DNA from: Paenarthrobacter nitroguajacolicus
Lineage (GTDB): Bacteria > Actinomycetota > Actinomycetes > Actinomycetales > Micrococcaceae
Direction of reading: 5' to 3'
Assembly: GCF_007786235.1 (NCBI RefSeq)
Contig: NZ_VNFK01000011.1
Location: 62,001 to 126,000 of the forward strand
Length of the DNA stretch: 64,000 bases
A program made the translations under genes and the position numbers. The stretch's first letter is position 1, and the number at the start of each line of letters is the position of its first letter. The notes under the pieces were generated by a model. The model was not told the origin of the DNA, made no database searches, and was given only the letters and a program-made list of their open reading frames with translations. Below are positions 17,801 through 25,698 of this stretch, piece by piece.

Positions 17801-19380
17801 TCACCGGTGGTGGGGAAGTAGTTCAGGACGTTGAAGGAGGCCAGCTTGAGGTTGCCTCCAACGTCAGCGGGACCTTCGGGCCGGGTCGCCGTGAAGCTTG
17901 CCGGTTGGACCGACTCAGCGTTGGCCGGGTTCAGCGCGGCAAGGGGCTGGAACTTCCAGGAGTTGTTGCCGTAGCCCAGGATGACGTCTGTCCGGAATTT
18001 CGCGGGCGAGCCCACGCGTACGGGGTCGGACGTGGTCAGGTAAGGCAACTGTTGTGCCTTGGTGGTGGCGTCCTTGAGGAAGTTGGTGGACGCGCCGTCG
18101 TCGAGCTTGATCCCGCGCAGCGTGTTGTCAGCAACCACCGCGGCGTACTCCGGGGAACCGTAGGTAGCCACTGCCGTCGGCTGTACCAAGGGCGACGTGC
18201 CGGCCGCGAGGCCGATCTCGCCGTACTGGTTCAGGGAGTAGTTGTCGGTGACCGTGAAGTCACCTTGCGGCGACAAGAGCATGCCTTCGAGGCTTTCGCG
18301 GGCGGCGTCGTTGGCAGGCAATGCGAACGGCGTGGACTTGACCTCGGGTGCTGCCTCGGTGAGCTTCTTCAACCCTGCGGCTTCAACGGTGAGCTGGGTC
18401 TGGTTGGCGAATTCGCTGACCACACCGGTGAGCTCCACGTAGTCGCCCGACTGGACCGTTCCCGCCGTCGTGGGTGAATAGACAAACACAGCGTCCGACG
18501 CCGTCCTGGCCGCCCCGCCGCTGTCACCGCCGGTTCCGGGGGTCTGGACGTAGTAGCCGTTGAACCCGCCTGTGGCGTACACGGCGGTGACCTTGCCGCG
18601 CGTCGTCACCGTGCTGCCGACAAACGGGCTGGCCGTCCCGCTGCCCTGGATCTCGGCGATGGTCTTGACGCCGGGTTCTGGCTCCGGGTCGGTGGGCGGG
18701 GTTGACCCGCCGTTGGAACCGGTGGGTGTGATGGTAGTGCTGAGGCTGAAGTCCGCGGCATTGGAGTCGGAGTCCACGCCATTGGTGCGGTTGATGCTCT
18801 TGACGTCCGAGTTGTTGATCGGAGCCTGAGCAACCGCGGTTTCGAAGGTGTTGGATGTGCCGTAGCCCAGGAGGTCGGCGATGGCAGCGTTGCCCGTCAC
18901 CGAACCTGACGGCAGCGGAGATACTGCGGTGCTTTGCTTGGCCAGCACCAGAGTTCCGGTGGTTCCGCTGGGGTTCAAGGTTCCCGTGGCCTGCACGTCC
19001 GCGGCAGGGAGTGCCGGCGCTGTGGAACTGCCGTTGTTCGTGGCTCCCTGAACCAGGTAGTAGCCCTTGGCCGGGATGCTCCCGGTCAGGGGAGTAATAC
19101 CCGTAGGCGCGGTGGTGGCGGTGGCTGATCTGTACTGCAGGGACCATCCAGCCAGGCTGACGGGAGTATCCGAGGAGTTATAGAGCTCCACGAACTTGTT
19201 CTTGAACGCGGCGCCTGTGCTGCCGCCGCTGAGGTACGCCTCATTGATCACCACCGGCGAAGTGCCGGTGGGTACTGCCGGATCGTCCGCCGCGAAGGCG
19301 GGTGCCGCCGTCAGCGGGGCTGCAAGCAACCCGACCGACACGACCGTTCCCGCAGCTGATTTCCAATATTGGTGTTGCAT
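14845..19380 (-). CDS. Secreted ExeM/NucH-type nuclease fused to a 5'-nucleotidase
   Basis: A 1511-aa exported enzyme. Domain order: signal peptide (1-30, AAPAFA cut region); lamin-tail domain (about 45-165, VVINEAYLSGG ... NKFVELYNSS); OB-fold region (about 240-345); endonuclease/exonuclease/phosphatase domain (about 510-840) with SFNVLNYF, SLEEIEN, VNHFKSKG, IGDFNAYS and ASDHDPVVVG. A metallophosphatase domain (about 850-1110) follows with INDFHGR, SAGDNIGAS, GNHEFDGG and FTGHTHKEY, then the 5'-nucleotidase C-terminal domain (about 1140-1370) and a Cys-containing tail. It likely degrades extracellular DNA and then dephosphorylates the nucleotides to scavenge phosphate and nucleosides. No LPXTG anchor or clear transmembrane tail is seen. 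Confidence 0.93.
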   Translation of the reverse strand: MQHQYWKSAAGTVVSVGLLAAPLTAAPAFAADDPAVPTGTSPVVINEAYLSGGSTGAAFKNKFVELYNSSDTPVSLAGWSLQYRSATATTAPTGITPLTGSIPAKGYYLVQGATNNGSSTAPALPAADVQATGTLNPSGTTGTLVLAKQSTAVSPLPSGSVTGNAAIADLLGYGTSNTFETAVAQAPINNSDVKSINRTNGVDSDSNAADFSLSTTITPTGSNGGSTPPTDPEPEPGVKTIAEIQGSGTASPFVGSTVTTRGKVTAVYATGGFNGYYVQTPGTGGDSGGAARTASDAVFVYSPTTAGTVQSGDYVELTGVVSEFANQTQLTVEAAGLKKLTEAAPEVKSTPFALPANDAARESLEGMLLSPQGDFTVTDNYSLNQYGEIGLAAGTSPLVQPTAVATYGSPEYAAVVADNTLRGIKLDDGASTNFLKDATTKAQQLPYLTTSDPVRVGSPAKFRTDVILGYGNNSWKFQPLAALNPANAESVQPASFTATRPEGPADVGGNLKLASFNVLNYFPTTGDQLAGCVFYTDREGNPITVKEGCNARGAANAENFERQQAKIVAAITKSGADVVSLEEIENSAQFGKNRDDALSKLVDALNVKTPGVWDYVRTPANAPPLSDEDMIRTAFIFKKAVAEPVGESIIHNDTVAFASARKPLAQVFKPVGGDDGKKFIAIVNHFKSKGSAATPEDTDKGQGASNIARTKQAESLLAFSQDLQASKGTDKVFLIGDFNAYSKEDPINVLTGAGYTDLEVGTGKHSYLFGGMVGSLDHILASPAAHKVVTGTDIWNINSVESVALEYSRYNNNVTNYYAGDEFRASDHDPVVVGLNLTAEAPSSVDLQFLGINDFHGRIDSNTVLFAGTVEKLRAAAAPGATAFISAGDNIGASLFASSVAKDQPTIDVLNALELQASAVGNHEFDGGWQDLRDRVVADGTNAKFAYLGANVYQKGTTTPVLPEYKVLDMNGMRVAIIGTVTQEVPSLVTPAGIADLEFGDPVEAINRVAAKIKAENLADLIIVENHDGAASGTPEGATLEQEVAAGGPFAKLVNQTTPDVAAIFTGHTHKEYAWDAPVLDGNGQPTGKTRPIVQTGNYGENVGSVTLTVDTVTKSVTAYKAAIVDRTTETSESLVAAYPRVAAVKTIVDKALAQAAEIGNQPVGAVTADITTAFTPDPAGGAPKRDDRASESTLGNLVADSLVDTLKAPELGAAEIGVVNPGGLRNELYYAPDGTITYAEANAVLPFVNNLWTTSLTGAQFKTLLEQQWQTNADGTIPSRPYQQLGVSKNVNYTYDAARPAGDRITGIWVNGAVIDPAKQYRIGTFSFLATGGDNFRVFKEGANTKDTGLVDRDAWIKYLREHNPVSPDFARRSVAVANSTAAEVKAGESITLAVSKLNLTSIGSPANASLNAVFVDGQGAAVALGSVPVTAGAATVNLKVPAAAAAGTGTLVLTAVESGTVVKTLVKVATSGPNPPQCTPPVKPSKWYDIVGWLRYAFAWLEYQKCLRG

Positions 19381-19528
19381 CCGCTCTAACTTTCATTAGG
19401 GAGCCCTGTGGGGCCCTGTGGACGACGCCCGCTGTCTTGTGAAGTGGGCGATATGCCCGGAAGTTACTCCGGGGTAAAGCTGCCTCGGGCATAGCTGAAC
19501 ACGAACGGATGAATGGGAGGTGGCGCGT

Positions 19529-19556
19529 CGGTGGCCGGAGGGTTCCCCGGCCACCG
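19529..19556 (-). terminator. Hairpin terminator downstream of the Septum_form lipoprotein gene
   Basis: CGGTGGCCGG (19529-19538) pairs perfectly with CCGGCCACCG (19547-19556) around an 8-nt loop, 5 nt past the 3' end of the minus-strand gene ending at 19562. The rest of 19,381-19,528 is the leader of the nuclease gene; I see no further gene there. Confidence 0.65.
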
Positions 19557-19561
19557 GAGCA

Positions 19562-20065
19562 CTACTTGGCTGCGCCCTTGAGGGTGCCCGTGGTGGGGGT
19601 GCCGGACGCGCCGCCGATCAGGCATACGATCTCCCGGTCGGAGGCCTTCCACGTCTCGGTTGTGGGGTAGAAGTACGTCAGTTCCAGGGTGGATTCATCG
19701 AACGGCACGCCCACGAAGGTGGCGAACTCGGTACCGCAGAACTCTTCCGACTGGGTGGCCACCTCGGTTTCGCCCGGGTAAGCGTCGGCCACGATGTTCT
19801 TTGCGGCATAGGCTTCGAGGTCGTGGCTTTGCTCGCACGGAATGATGGACACATCCTTTACCTCGGTGCCGGAGGGTTCTGCGATGCAGTCGCCCACCTT
19901 CACTTTGAAGGCGTCTGCCACCGATGACTCAGTGGGTTTCCCGGAGTCGTCCCGTTTCGCGTCGCCGCTGCTGATGAGCGAGCAACCCGCCAGGGCGACG
20001 GATGCCACGGCAAGTGCAGCGGCTGCCCTGAGGGTCTTGGATAGGTGGAGCATTCGGGTCCTCAT
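19562..20065 (-). CDS. Septum-formation-family lipoprotein
   Basis: A 167-aa exported protein from the ATG at 20065 (MRTRMLHLSK); starts at 20080 and 20053 are also in frame. The N-terminus has basic residues, a hydrophobic stretch and the lipobox VALAGC, so it is probably a lipoprotein on the outer face of the membrane. The mature part matches the actinobacterial Septum_form pattern: VGDCIAEP, a Cys-containing IIPCEQSHDLEAYA, an EFCGTEF segment and the terminal REIVCLIG. The paired cysteines probably form disulfides. The exact role is unknown; family members were linked to septation by name only. Confidence 0.82.
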   Translation of the reverse strand: MRTRMLHLSKTLRAAAALAVASVALAGCSLISSGDAKRDDSGKPTESSVADAFKVKVGDCIAEPSGTEVKDVSIIPCEQSHDLEAYAAKNIVADAYPGETEVATQSEEFCGTEFATFVGVPFDESTLELTYFYPTTETWKASDREIVCLIGGASGTPTTGTLKGAAK

Positions 20066-20171
20066 TCCCAGAAGGACCACAGTGACTCAGCCCAGGGGCC
20101 GGATCTGTGGTCGACGATTGAGGGACCAGACAGGAACCCATGCCGGCAGATCCCCCAACGCCGGCAATGAG

Positions 20172-20219
20172 CGGATCCGTCCGGCTGCCCGCGGGTAGGG
20201 GGCAGCCGGAACGGATCCG
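20172..20219 (-). terminator. Hairpin terminator downstream of the VOC gene
   Basis: CGGATCCGTCCGGCTGCC (20172-20189) pairs with GGCAGCCGGAACGGATCCG (20201-20219) with one bulged base. It begins 13 nt past the stop of the minus-strand VOC gene. Confidence 0.8.
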
Positions 20220-20231
20220 AAAGATGACAGT

Positions 20232-21017
20232 CTAGGCCGTCTGGCCCAAGTCCTGGATGATTTTGAAGACTGCACCCGTGGGGTCCGACAACGTGGCCAA
20301 CCGCCCGAAAGGCGTGTCCTCTGCGGGCTGCATGACCACGGCGCCGAGTGCCACGGCCTGCTCAACGGCGGCGTCCGTGTCATCCACCGCGAAGTAAACG
20401 CTCCACATGGAAGGAACCTGCTCGGGAAGGAAACCGGACGCATCCATGATGCCGGCCTTGGCGTCATCGCCGGAGCCAAGGGTTGTGTAGCGGAATTCCG
20501 GGGTATCGCTCATGACGTCCGTGTCCCAGCCGAAGACTTTTTGGTAGAACGCCACCGCGGACTCATAGTCCTTGGAAAGGAGCTCATGCCACGCCGGCGC
20601 GCCGGCCTCCGCTGCGATCTCGTAGCCCTTCATCCCACCGAACTGCCAAGCACCAATGGACGCGCCGGAGGAATCCCCGTACATGGCCATGCTGCCTTGC
20701 TCGGGGACCTCCATGGGCTCCAAATACACCTGGCCTCCGTTGGCAGCGGCGGCCTCGGTGGTTGCCTTGATGTCGTCCGTGCGGAGATAGGTGGACCAGA
20801 CATCCGGCATGGCCCCCATGTCCGCTTGCTTCTCCATGATGCCCGCAACCATCCGGCCGTCCTTGGAAGCAGTGATGTAGCCGCCGTACTTTTCCTGGTC
20901 ACCGGTCTCATAGGTCCAACCAAACAACGCCGTGTAGAAGGCCTTGGCCGTCTCAGTATCGGACGTCATCAAATCGATCCAGCAAGGTGCGCCGGGAGTG
21001 ATGTCAGGCGTAGGCAT
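20232..21017 (-). CDS. Two-domain VOC (glyoxalase/bleomycin-resistance fold) protein, CFP30B-like
   Basis: A 261-aa protein made of two tandem VOC modules. Each begins with a similar phrase (PCWIDLMTSDTETAKAFYTA at about 10-30 and PAWHELLSKDYESAVAFYQK at about 140-160) and ends with a strand containing GSMAMYGDSSGASIG or GRLATLSDPTGAVF. Length and layout match mycobacterial Rv0577/CFP30B, which has been linked to methylglyoxal or glyoxalase-like chemistry. Canonical metal ligands cannot be assigned with confidence, so the reaction is open. It stands alone, with its own terminator. Confidence 0.85.
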   Translation of the reverse strand: MPTPDITPGAPCWIDLMTSDTETAKAFYTALFGWTYETGDQEKYGGYITASKDGRMVAGIMEKQADMGAMPDVWSTYLRTDDIKATTEAAAANGGQVYLEPMEVPEQGSMAMYGDSSGASIGAWQFGGMKGYEIAAEAGAPAWHELLSKDYESAVAFYQKVFGWDTDVMSDTPEFRYTTLGSGDDAKAGIMDASGFLPEQVPSMWSVYFAVDDTDAAVEQAVALGAVVMQPAEDTPFGRLATLSDPTGAVFKIIQDLGQTA

Positions 21018-21173
21018 AGGTCAGGCTCCTGGAGTTGTTGCGCGGCGAAAGCAGCGTCTGAAGTCAGTGGTTGTGGAGACAGACAGAACACTATGCGGGG
21101 GGTCGGACAGTTTCAATGATCTTCCGGGTGTCAGTTCTCAGATCCGCCCGGCCCCGTACGCAGACAACAAAAA

Positions 21174-21201
21174 ATGCCCCGGGTCCAGGAACCCGGGGCA
21201 T
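21174..21201 (-). terminator. Intrinsic terminator of tRNA-Ser(UGA)
   Basis: ATGCCCCGGGT pairs perfectly with ACCCGGGGCAT around CCAGGA. On the minus strand it is followed by a T-rich run (complement of 21,164-21,173), giving a canonical rho-independent terminator 9 nt past the tRNA. Confidence 0.88.
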
Positions 21202-21210
21202 CTCGCTGGC

Positions 21211-21297
21211 GGAAGGTAAGGGATTTGAACCCTTGGTACGGGGTTACCGCACACTGGTTTTCAAGACCAGCTCCTTAGGCCGCTCGGACAACCTTCC
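21211..21297 (-). tRNA. tRNA-Ser (anticodon UGA)
   Basis: On the minus strand the 87-nt sequence starts GGAAGGT and ends ACCTTCC (7-bp acceptor stem). The anticodon arm CTGGT-CT-TGA-AA-ACCAG gives UGA. There is a long variable arm, and the T arm contains GGTTCAAATCC. CCA is not encoded. Confidence 0.97.
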
Positions 21298-21398
21298 TCG
21301 CCTAGTAGTGTTTCATAGGGAGTTGGCTGTTCCAAAACATCACGTGTTCCAGTCCCAGCCCCGGGGCTGTAACACAAGCAAGAAACCGGGAGTTCGTC

Positions 21399-22382
21399 AT
21401 GAAAGCCGTCTACATCTCAGAGCCGGGCGGGCCCGAAGTCCTTGAAGTCCGCCAGGTCCCGTCTCCGGTGCCGGGCCAAGGCGAGGTGCTGATCGACGTC
21501 GTGGCCGCCGGCCTGAACCGCGCGGACGTTCAGCAGCGGCGCGGCTTCTACCCGCCGCCTCCCGGGGCCTCGGAAGTTCCCGGCCTTGAGATTTCCGGCC
21601 GGATCGCGGCGTTTGGTCCTGGAGTCACCAAAGCCTTCTCCGTGGGAGACAAAGTGGTGGCGCTGCTCTCCGGGGGTGGCTACGCCCAGCAAGTCGCCGT
21701 GCCCGCCGAGCAGGTGCTCAGAGTGCCCGAAGGCGTGGACCTGATCACCGCAGCTGCCCTGCCCGAGGTCGCCGCCACGGTGTACTCGAACCTCATCATG
21801 ACGGCGCAGCTTCAGCCCGGTGAGACGGTACTCATCCACGGCGCGACCGGCGGCATCGGCACTATGGCCATCCAATTGGCCAAAGCCTACGGTGCGAAGG
21901 TGGCCACCACGGCGGGTACTGACGAAAAGGTCGGCACGGCCAAGGCGTTCCTGGGTGCCGACATCGCCATCAACTACACCGAAGAAGATTTCGCGGAAAG
22001 CCTCAAAGCGCAAAACGGGGGCAAGGGCGCGGACGTGATCCTCGACGTCGTGGGTGCCAAGTACCTGCAGCAGAACATCGACGCGCTCGCCGACTACGGC
22101 CGGCTCATCGTCATCGGGCTGCAAGGTGGTACCAAGGCTGAGATCAACCTCGGCCAGCTGCTCAGCAAGCGGGCCGCTGTTATCGGCACCGCGCTCAGGC
22201 CCCGCCCGGTCTCAGAGAAGGGCATCATCATGTCCGCCGTGCGTGAGTCGGTGTGGCCCATGCTCACCGACGGCAGCATCAAGCCCCTTGTCGCCAAGAC
22301 CTTCCCTTTGGATCAGGTCCGCGAAGCGCATGAATACTTTGACTCCGGTGAGCACGTGGGCAAGGTCCTCCTGCTCCTCTGA
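21399..22382 (+). CDS. NAD(P)H:quinone oxidoreductase, PIG3/zeta-crystallin type
   Basis: A 327-aa medium-chain dehydrogenase/reductase without catalytic zinc cysteines. It starts MKAVYISEPGGPEVLEV, has GLNRADVQQRRGFYPPP (typical of PIG3-like quinone oxidoreductases) and the NADPH-binding motif LIHGATGGIGTMAIQLAKA around 145-165. It probably reduces quinones or enals. It is followed after 30 nt by a PadR-type regulator on the same strand, suggesting a redox- or toxin-responsive pair. Confidence 0.9.
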   Translation: MKAVYISEPGGPEVLEVRQVPSPVPGQGEVLIDVVAAGLNRADVQQRRGFYPPPPGASEVPGLEISGRIAAFGPGVTKAFSVGDKVVALLSGGGYAQQVAVPAEQVLRVPEGVDLITAAALPEVAATVYSNLIMTAQLQPGETVLIHGATGGIGTMAIQLAKAYGAKVATTAGTDEKVGTAKAFLGADIAINYTEEDFAESLKAQNGGKGADVILDVVGAKYLQQNIDALADYGRLIVIGLQGGTKAEINLGQLLSKRAAVIGTALRPRPVSEKGIIMSAVRESVWPMLTDGSIKPLVAKTFPLDQVREAHEYFDSGEHVGKVLLLL

Positions 22383-22412
22383 ACCGTCCAACCAACCGCA
22401 GCGAGGAGCCTC

Positions 22413-22955
22413 ATGTCCATCCGGCACAGTTTGCTGGCCCTGCTTCAGGACCGGCCCCGGTACGGCTATGAGCTGCGCGTCGAGTTCGAGGACCGGACCG
22501 GGGCGGCCTGGCCGTTGAACATCGGCCAGGTCTACACGACGCTGGATCGGCTGGAGCGCGACGGCCTGGTCAGTAAAGACGGCGACGACGGCGGTGGGCA
22601 CGTGGTCTACAGCATCACTGACGCCGGGGCTGAGGAAGTCGGGGCATGGTTCGCCGGGGCGGTGGACCGGGGCAATCCGCCGCGAAACGAGATTGCCATC
22701 AAGCTGGCGCTCGCCGTAACGCTTCCGGGTGTGGACGCCTCTGAAGTGATCCAGTCGCAGCGCGAGGTTTCCGTCAGGGCGCTGCAGGAGCACACGCAGG
22801 CGCGAAAGGCCGCGTCCGCCAACCAGCGGGCGTCGGACACTGCGTGGCTGCTGGTGCTCGATTCCTTGATCTTCCAGGCCGAGGCGGAAGTCAGATGGTT
22901 GGATCTTTGTGAGGCGAGAATGGTGCAGGCCCAAGGCAATGGGGGAATGAACTAG
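22413..22955 (+). CDS. PadR-family transcriptional regulator
   Basis: A 180-aa winged-helix protein. It opens SIRHSLLALLQDRPRYGYEL, followed by YTTLDRLERDGLV, the PadR recognition-helix region, and GGHVVYSITDAG (wing). A C-terminal helical segment (about 100-180) mediates dimerisation in family members (VirR-like C-terminal half). It follows the quinone oxidoreductase closely and probably regulates it. A stem (22,969-22,991) ends the pair. Confidence 0.9.
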   Translation: MSIRHSLLALLQDRPRYGYELRVEFEDRTGAAWPLNIGQVYTTLDRLERDGLVSKDGDDGGGHVVYSITDAGAEEVGAWFAGAVDRGNPPRNEIAIKLALAVTLPGVDASEVIQSQREVSVRALQEHTQARKAASANQRASDTAWLLVLDSLIFQAEAEVRWLDLCEARMVQAQGNGGMN

Positions 22956-22968
22956 GGCTTCCCTGTCT

Positions 22969-22991
22969 CGGCGGATGGTGGTCATCCGCCG
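22969..22991 (+). terminator. Hairpin downstream of padR
   Basis: CGGCGGATG (22,969-22,977) pairs perfectly with CATCCGCCG (22,983-22,991) around GTGGT, 14 nt after the padR stop. No U-tract follows. The rest of the gap to 23,157 is the cstA leader; I find nothing else in it. Confidence 0.6.
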
Positions 22992-23157
22992 CATGGTTGT
23001 GACCGCTCACCGCCCCTTTGGAGCACGTTGGCGTGTGCCCCCTTTACTTGTCTGTGACGGTTGTTAGTGTGCTTGGAGGCACCGGCGATGCGGTCCCCAC
23101 CGTGAATATCGCCACTACAGCAGTTCCCATCACCGCAGCAGTTCTCAAGGAGGAGAT

Positions 23158-25428
23158 ATGGGCAAGGTTCCTGATCAAACCGGACTCGCGGAAGGACTGG
23201 ATCCTACGCTGCCCGCACCTGCCGTGGACGACTCGGTCCGCGAAGCCGAAGAACGCAAGTGGACTCCGGCCAAGATCGGACTCTGGGTGGCAATCTCGCT
23301 GCTGGGAGCCGTGGCATGGTTCATGCTCGCGTTGGTTCGCGGCGAAACTGTCAACGCAATCTGGTTCGTTTTCGCCGCAGTGTGCACCTACCTGATCGGC
23401 TACCGCTTCTACTCCAAGGTCATTGAGCGCTATCTGCTCAAGCCGGACGACCACCGTGCCACCCCCGCCGAATACAAGGCAGACGGCAAGGACTACGTCC
23501 GCACGGACCGCAATGTCCTGTTCGGGCACCACTTTGCGGCCATCGCAGGCGCCGGCCCGTTGGTGGGCCCTGTCATCGCGGCCCAGATGGGTTACCTTCC
23601 GGGCACCATCTGGATCATCATCGGCGTGGTCCTGGCCGGCGCCGTGCAGGACTACTTGGTCATGTTCTTCTCCATGCGCCGCGGCGGGCGTTCCTTGGGC
23701 CAAATGGCACGTGAAGAACTGGGTGTCATCGGCGGTACGGCGGCGCTGGTCGCCACCCTGCTCATCATGATCATCATTGTGGCAATCCTTGCCCTCGTGG
23801 TGGTCAACGCCCTCGGCGAGAGCCCATGGGGCGTCTTCTCGGTGGGAATGACCATCCCCATCGCGCTGTTCATGGGTGTCTACCTGCGCTTCATCCGCCC
23901 GGGCAAGGTGATGGAGGTGTCCATCATCGGCTTCGTCCTTCTCATGGCGGCCATCATCGGTGGCGGCGCCGTGGCAGGCACCGAGTGGGGTGCCGCCTTC
24001 TTCCACCTGGACAAGGTCACCATCGCCTGGGGCATCATCATCTACGGTTTCATCGCCGCGATCCTGCCTGTGTGGCTGCTCCTGGCTCCGCGCGACTACC
24101 TCTCCACCTTCATGAAGATCGGCGTGATCGTGATGCTCGCCCTCGCCATCATCGTGGTCCGCCCGGAAATCACCGTCCCGGCCTTCAGTGAGTTCGCCGG
24201 CCGTGAGAACGGCCCCGTGTTCTCAGGCGCACTGTTCCCGTTCCTCTTTGTCACCATCGCTTGTGGTGCCCTGTCCGGATTCCACGCGCTCATCTCATCG
24301 GGAACCACTCCGAAGCTGATCGAGAAGGAGCGGCAGACCCGCTTCATCGGCTACGGCGGCATGCTGATGGAGTCCTTCGTGGCCATCATGGCGTTGGTGG
24401 CTGCGATCTCGATCGACCGTGGCATCTACTTCGCCATGAACGCCCCACTTGCCCTGACCGGTGGAACCGTTGAGTCCGCGGCGCAGTGGGTCAACAGCCT
24501 TGGCCTGGCGAATGTGAACATCACCCCGGACGTGCTGGCCCAGACTGCGAAGGATGTTGGCGAGGAAAGCATCATCTCCCGTTCCGGCGGTGCTCCTACC
24601 CTGGCGGTGGGCTTGGCGCACATCATGCAGCAGTTCATTGGCGGACCCGGCATGATGGCTTTCTGGTACCACTTCGCCATCATGTTCGAAGCACTCTTCA
24701 TCCTTACCGCAGTGGACGCCGGCACGCGTGTTGCCCGCTTCATGCTGCAGGACTCCATCGGCAACTTCATCCCCAAGTTCAAGGAAGCCTCCTGGCGGCC
24801 CGGCGCGTGGCTCTGCACAGCCATCATGGTGGGCGCCTGGGGCGCTGTGCTCCTGATGGGAGTTACGGATCCGCTGGGCGGCATCAATACCCTGTTCCCG
24901 CTGTTCGGCATCGCCAACCAGCTGCTGGCAGCTATCGCCTTGGCCGTGTGCCTGGCCATTACGGCCAAGCGCGGAGTGTTCAAGTGGTTGTGGATCGTGG
25001 CAGCTCCGTTGGCTTTTGCGGCGGTAGTGACCATCACGGCCAGCTTCCACAAGATTTTCTCGCCGGTTCCCGCAGTGGGCTATTTCGCCAACAACCAGGC
25101 CTTCTCCAAGGCCCTGGCCGATGGCAAGACCGAGTTCGGCACAGCCAAGACTGTGGCGGCCATGGAAGCCGTAGTCCGGAACACCATGATCCAAGGCGTG
25201 CTGTCGGTCATCTTCGTGACGCTCAGTATCATCGTGATCGTTGCCGCGCTGATTGCCACCGTGAGGGCCATCCGTGCCGGCGGTGGCCAGGACCACGAGG
25301 ACCCGGCAGTGCCGTCCAAGGTGTACGCGCCGGCCGGGCTGATCCCCACGCCGGCCGAGAAGAAGCTGCTCGCGGAATGGAATGCACTGCCTGCGGAGAA
25401 ACGCACCCAGAAGGCCGGGCACCACTGA
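23158..25428 (+). CDS. cstA: Carbon starvation protein CstA (peptide/pyruvate transporter)
   Basis: A 756-aa polytopic membrane protein with about 16-18 hydrophobic segments. Family phrases include GHHFAAIAGAGPLVGPVIAA (about 120-145), FFSMRRGGRSLG, GALSGFHALISSGTTPK and FEALFILTAVDAGTRVARFM. Members import peptides or pyruvate during carbon limitation. The ATG is preceded by AAGGAGGAGAT, a strong ribosome site. The stop codon overlaps the start of a YbdD-like gene (TGATG), the usual partner. Confidence 0.95.
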   Translation: MGKVPDQTGLAEGLDPTLPAPAVDDSVREAEERKWTPAKIGLWVAISLLGAVAWFMLALVRGETVNAIWFVFAAVCTYLIGYRFYSKVIERYLLKPDDHRATPAEYKADGKDYVRTDRNVLFGHHFAAIAGAGPLVGPVIAAQMGYLPGTIWIIIGVVLAGAVQDYLVMFFSMRRGGRSLGQMAREELGVIGGTAALVATLLIMIIIVAILALVVVNALGESPWGVFSVGMTIPIALFMGVYLRFIRPGKVMEVSIIGFVLLMAAIIGGGAVAGTEWGAAFFHLDKVTIAWGIIIYGFIAAILPVWLLLAPRDYLSTFMKIGVIVMLALAIIVVRPEITVPAFSEFAGRENGPVFSGALFPFLFVTIACGALSGFHALISSGTTPKLIEKERQTRFIGYGGMLMESFVAIMALVAAISIDRGIYFAMNAPLALTGGTVESAAQWVNSLGLANVNITPDVLAQTAKDVGEESIISRSGGAPTLAVGLAHIMQQFIGGPGMMAFWYHFAIMFEALFILTAVDAGTRVARFMLQDSIGNFIPKFKEASWRPGAWLCTAIMVGAWGAVLLMGVTDPLGGINTLFPLFGIANQLLAAIALAVCLAITAKRGVFKWLWIVAAPLAFAAVVTITASFHKIFSPVPAVGYFANNQAFSKALADGKTEFGTAKTVAAMEAVVRNTMIQGVLSVIFVTLSIIVIVAALIATVRAIRAGGGQDHEDPAVPSKVYAPAGLIPTPAEKKLLAEWNALPAEKRTQKAGHH

Positions 25429-25619
25429 TGAAGGCCGTCGTGCGGGGATTTCGGGGCGTAGCCACGTACCTGGGTTCGCTCATGGGTGCTGACGCCTACC
25501 GGAAGTACCTTGAACACTTCACCTCCTCCGGCCATGCCGGTCCTGCCATGACTGAACGTGAGTTCTGGCGGGACCGCATGGATCGGCAGGACAGCAACCC
25601 CCAAGGCCGGTGCTGTTGA
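25428..25619 (+). CDS. YbdD/YjiX-family small protein
   Basis: A 63-aa protein translated from an ATG that overlaps the cstA stop codon by one base. It matches the YbdD/YjiX family: an LGSLMGADAYRKYLEHF core and the conserved acidic/aromatic motif MTEREFWRDRMDRQ. Its partner CstA and the TGATG overlap imply translational coupling. In enterobacteria this small protein is needed for uptake by the BtsT/CstA transporters. The tail QGRCC ends in two cysteines. Confidence 0.9.
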   Translation: MKAVVRGFRGVATYLGSLMGADAYRKYLEHFTSSGHAGPAMTEREFWRDRMDRQDSNPQGRCC

Positions 25620-25698
25620 GCTGTAGTTTCGCTACGAACGAAGTCCAAAATGGGGCTTCGGACAGGGCTTGGCGGGAACCACATGAGAGTATGAACGA

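Noticed and set aside
16897-18477. 526-codon open frame antisense to the secreted nuclease
   Set aside because: No motif, and the sense strand contains the full nuclease signature.
22212-22994. 260-codon open frame antisense to padR
   Set aside because: Shadow of the padR codon bias; padR itself has a clear winged-helix signature.
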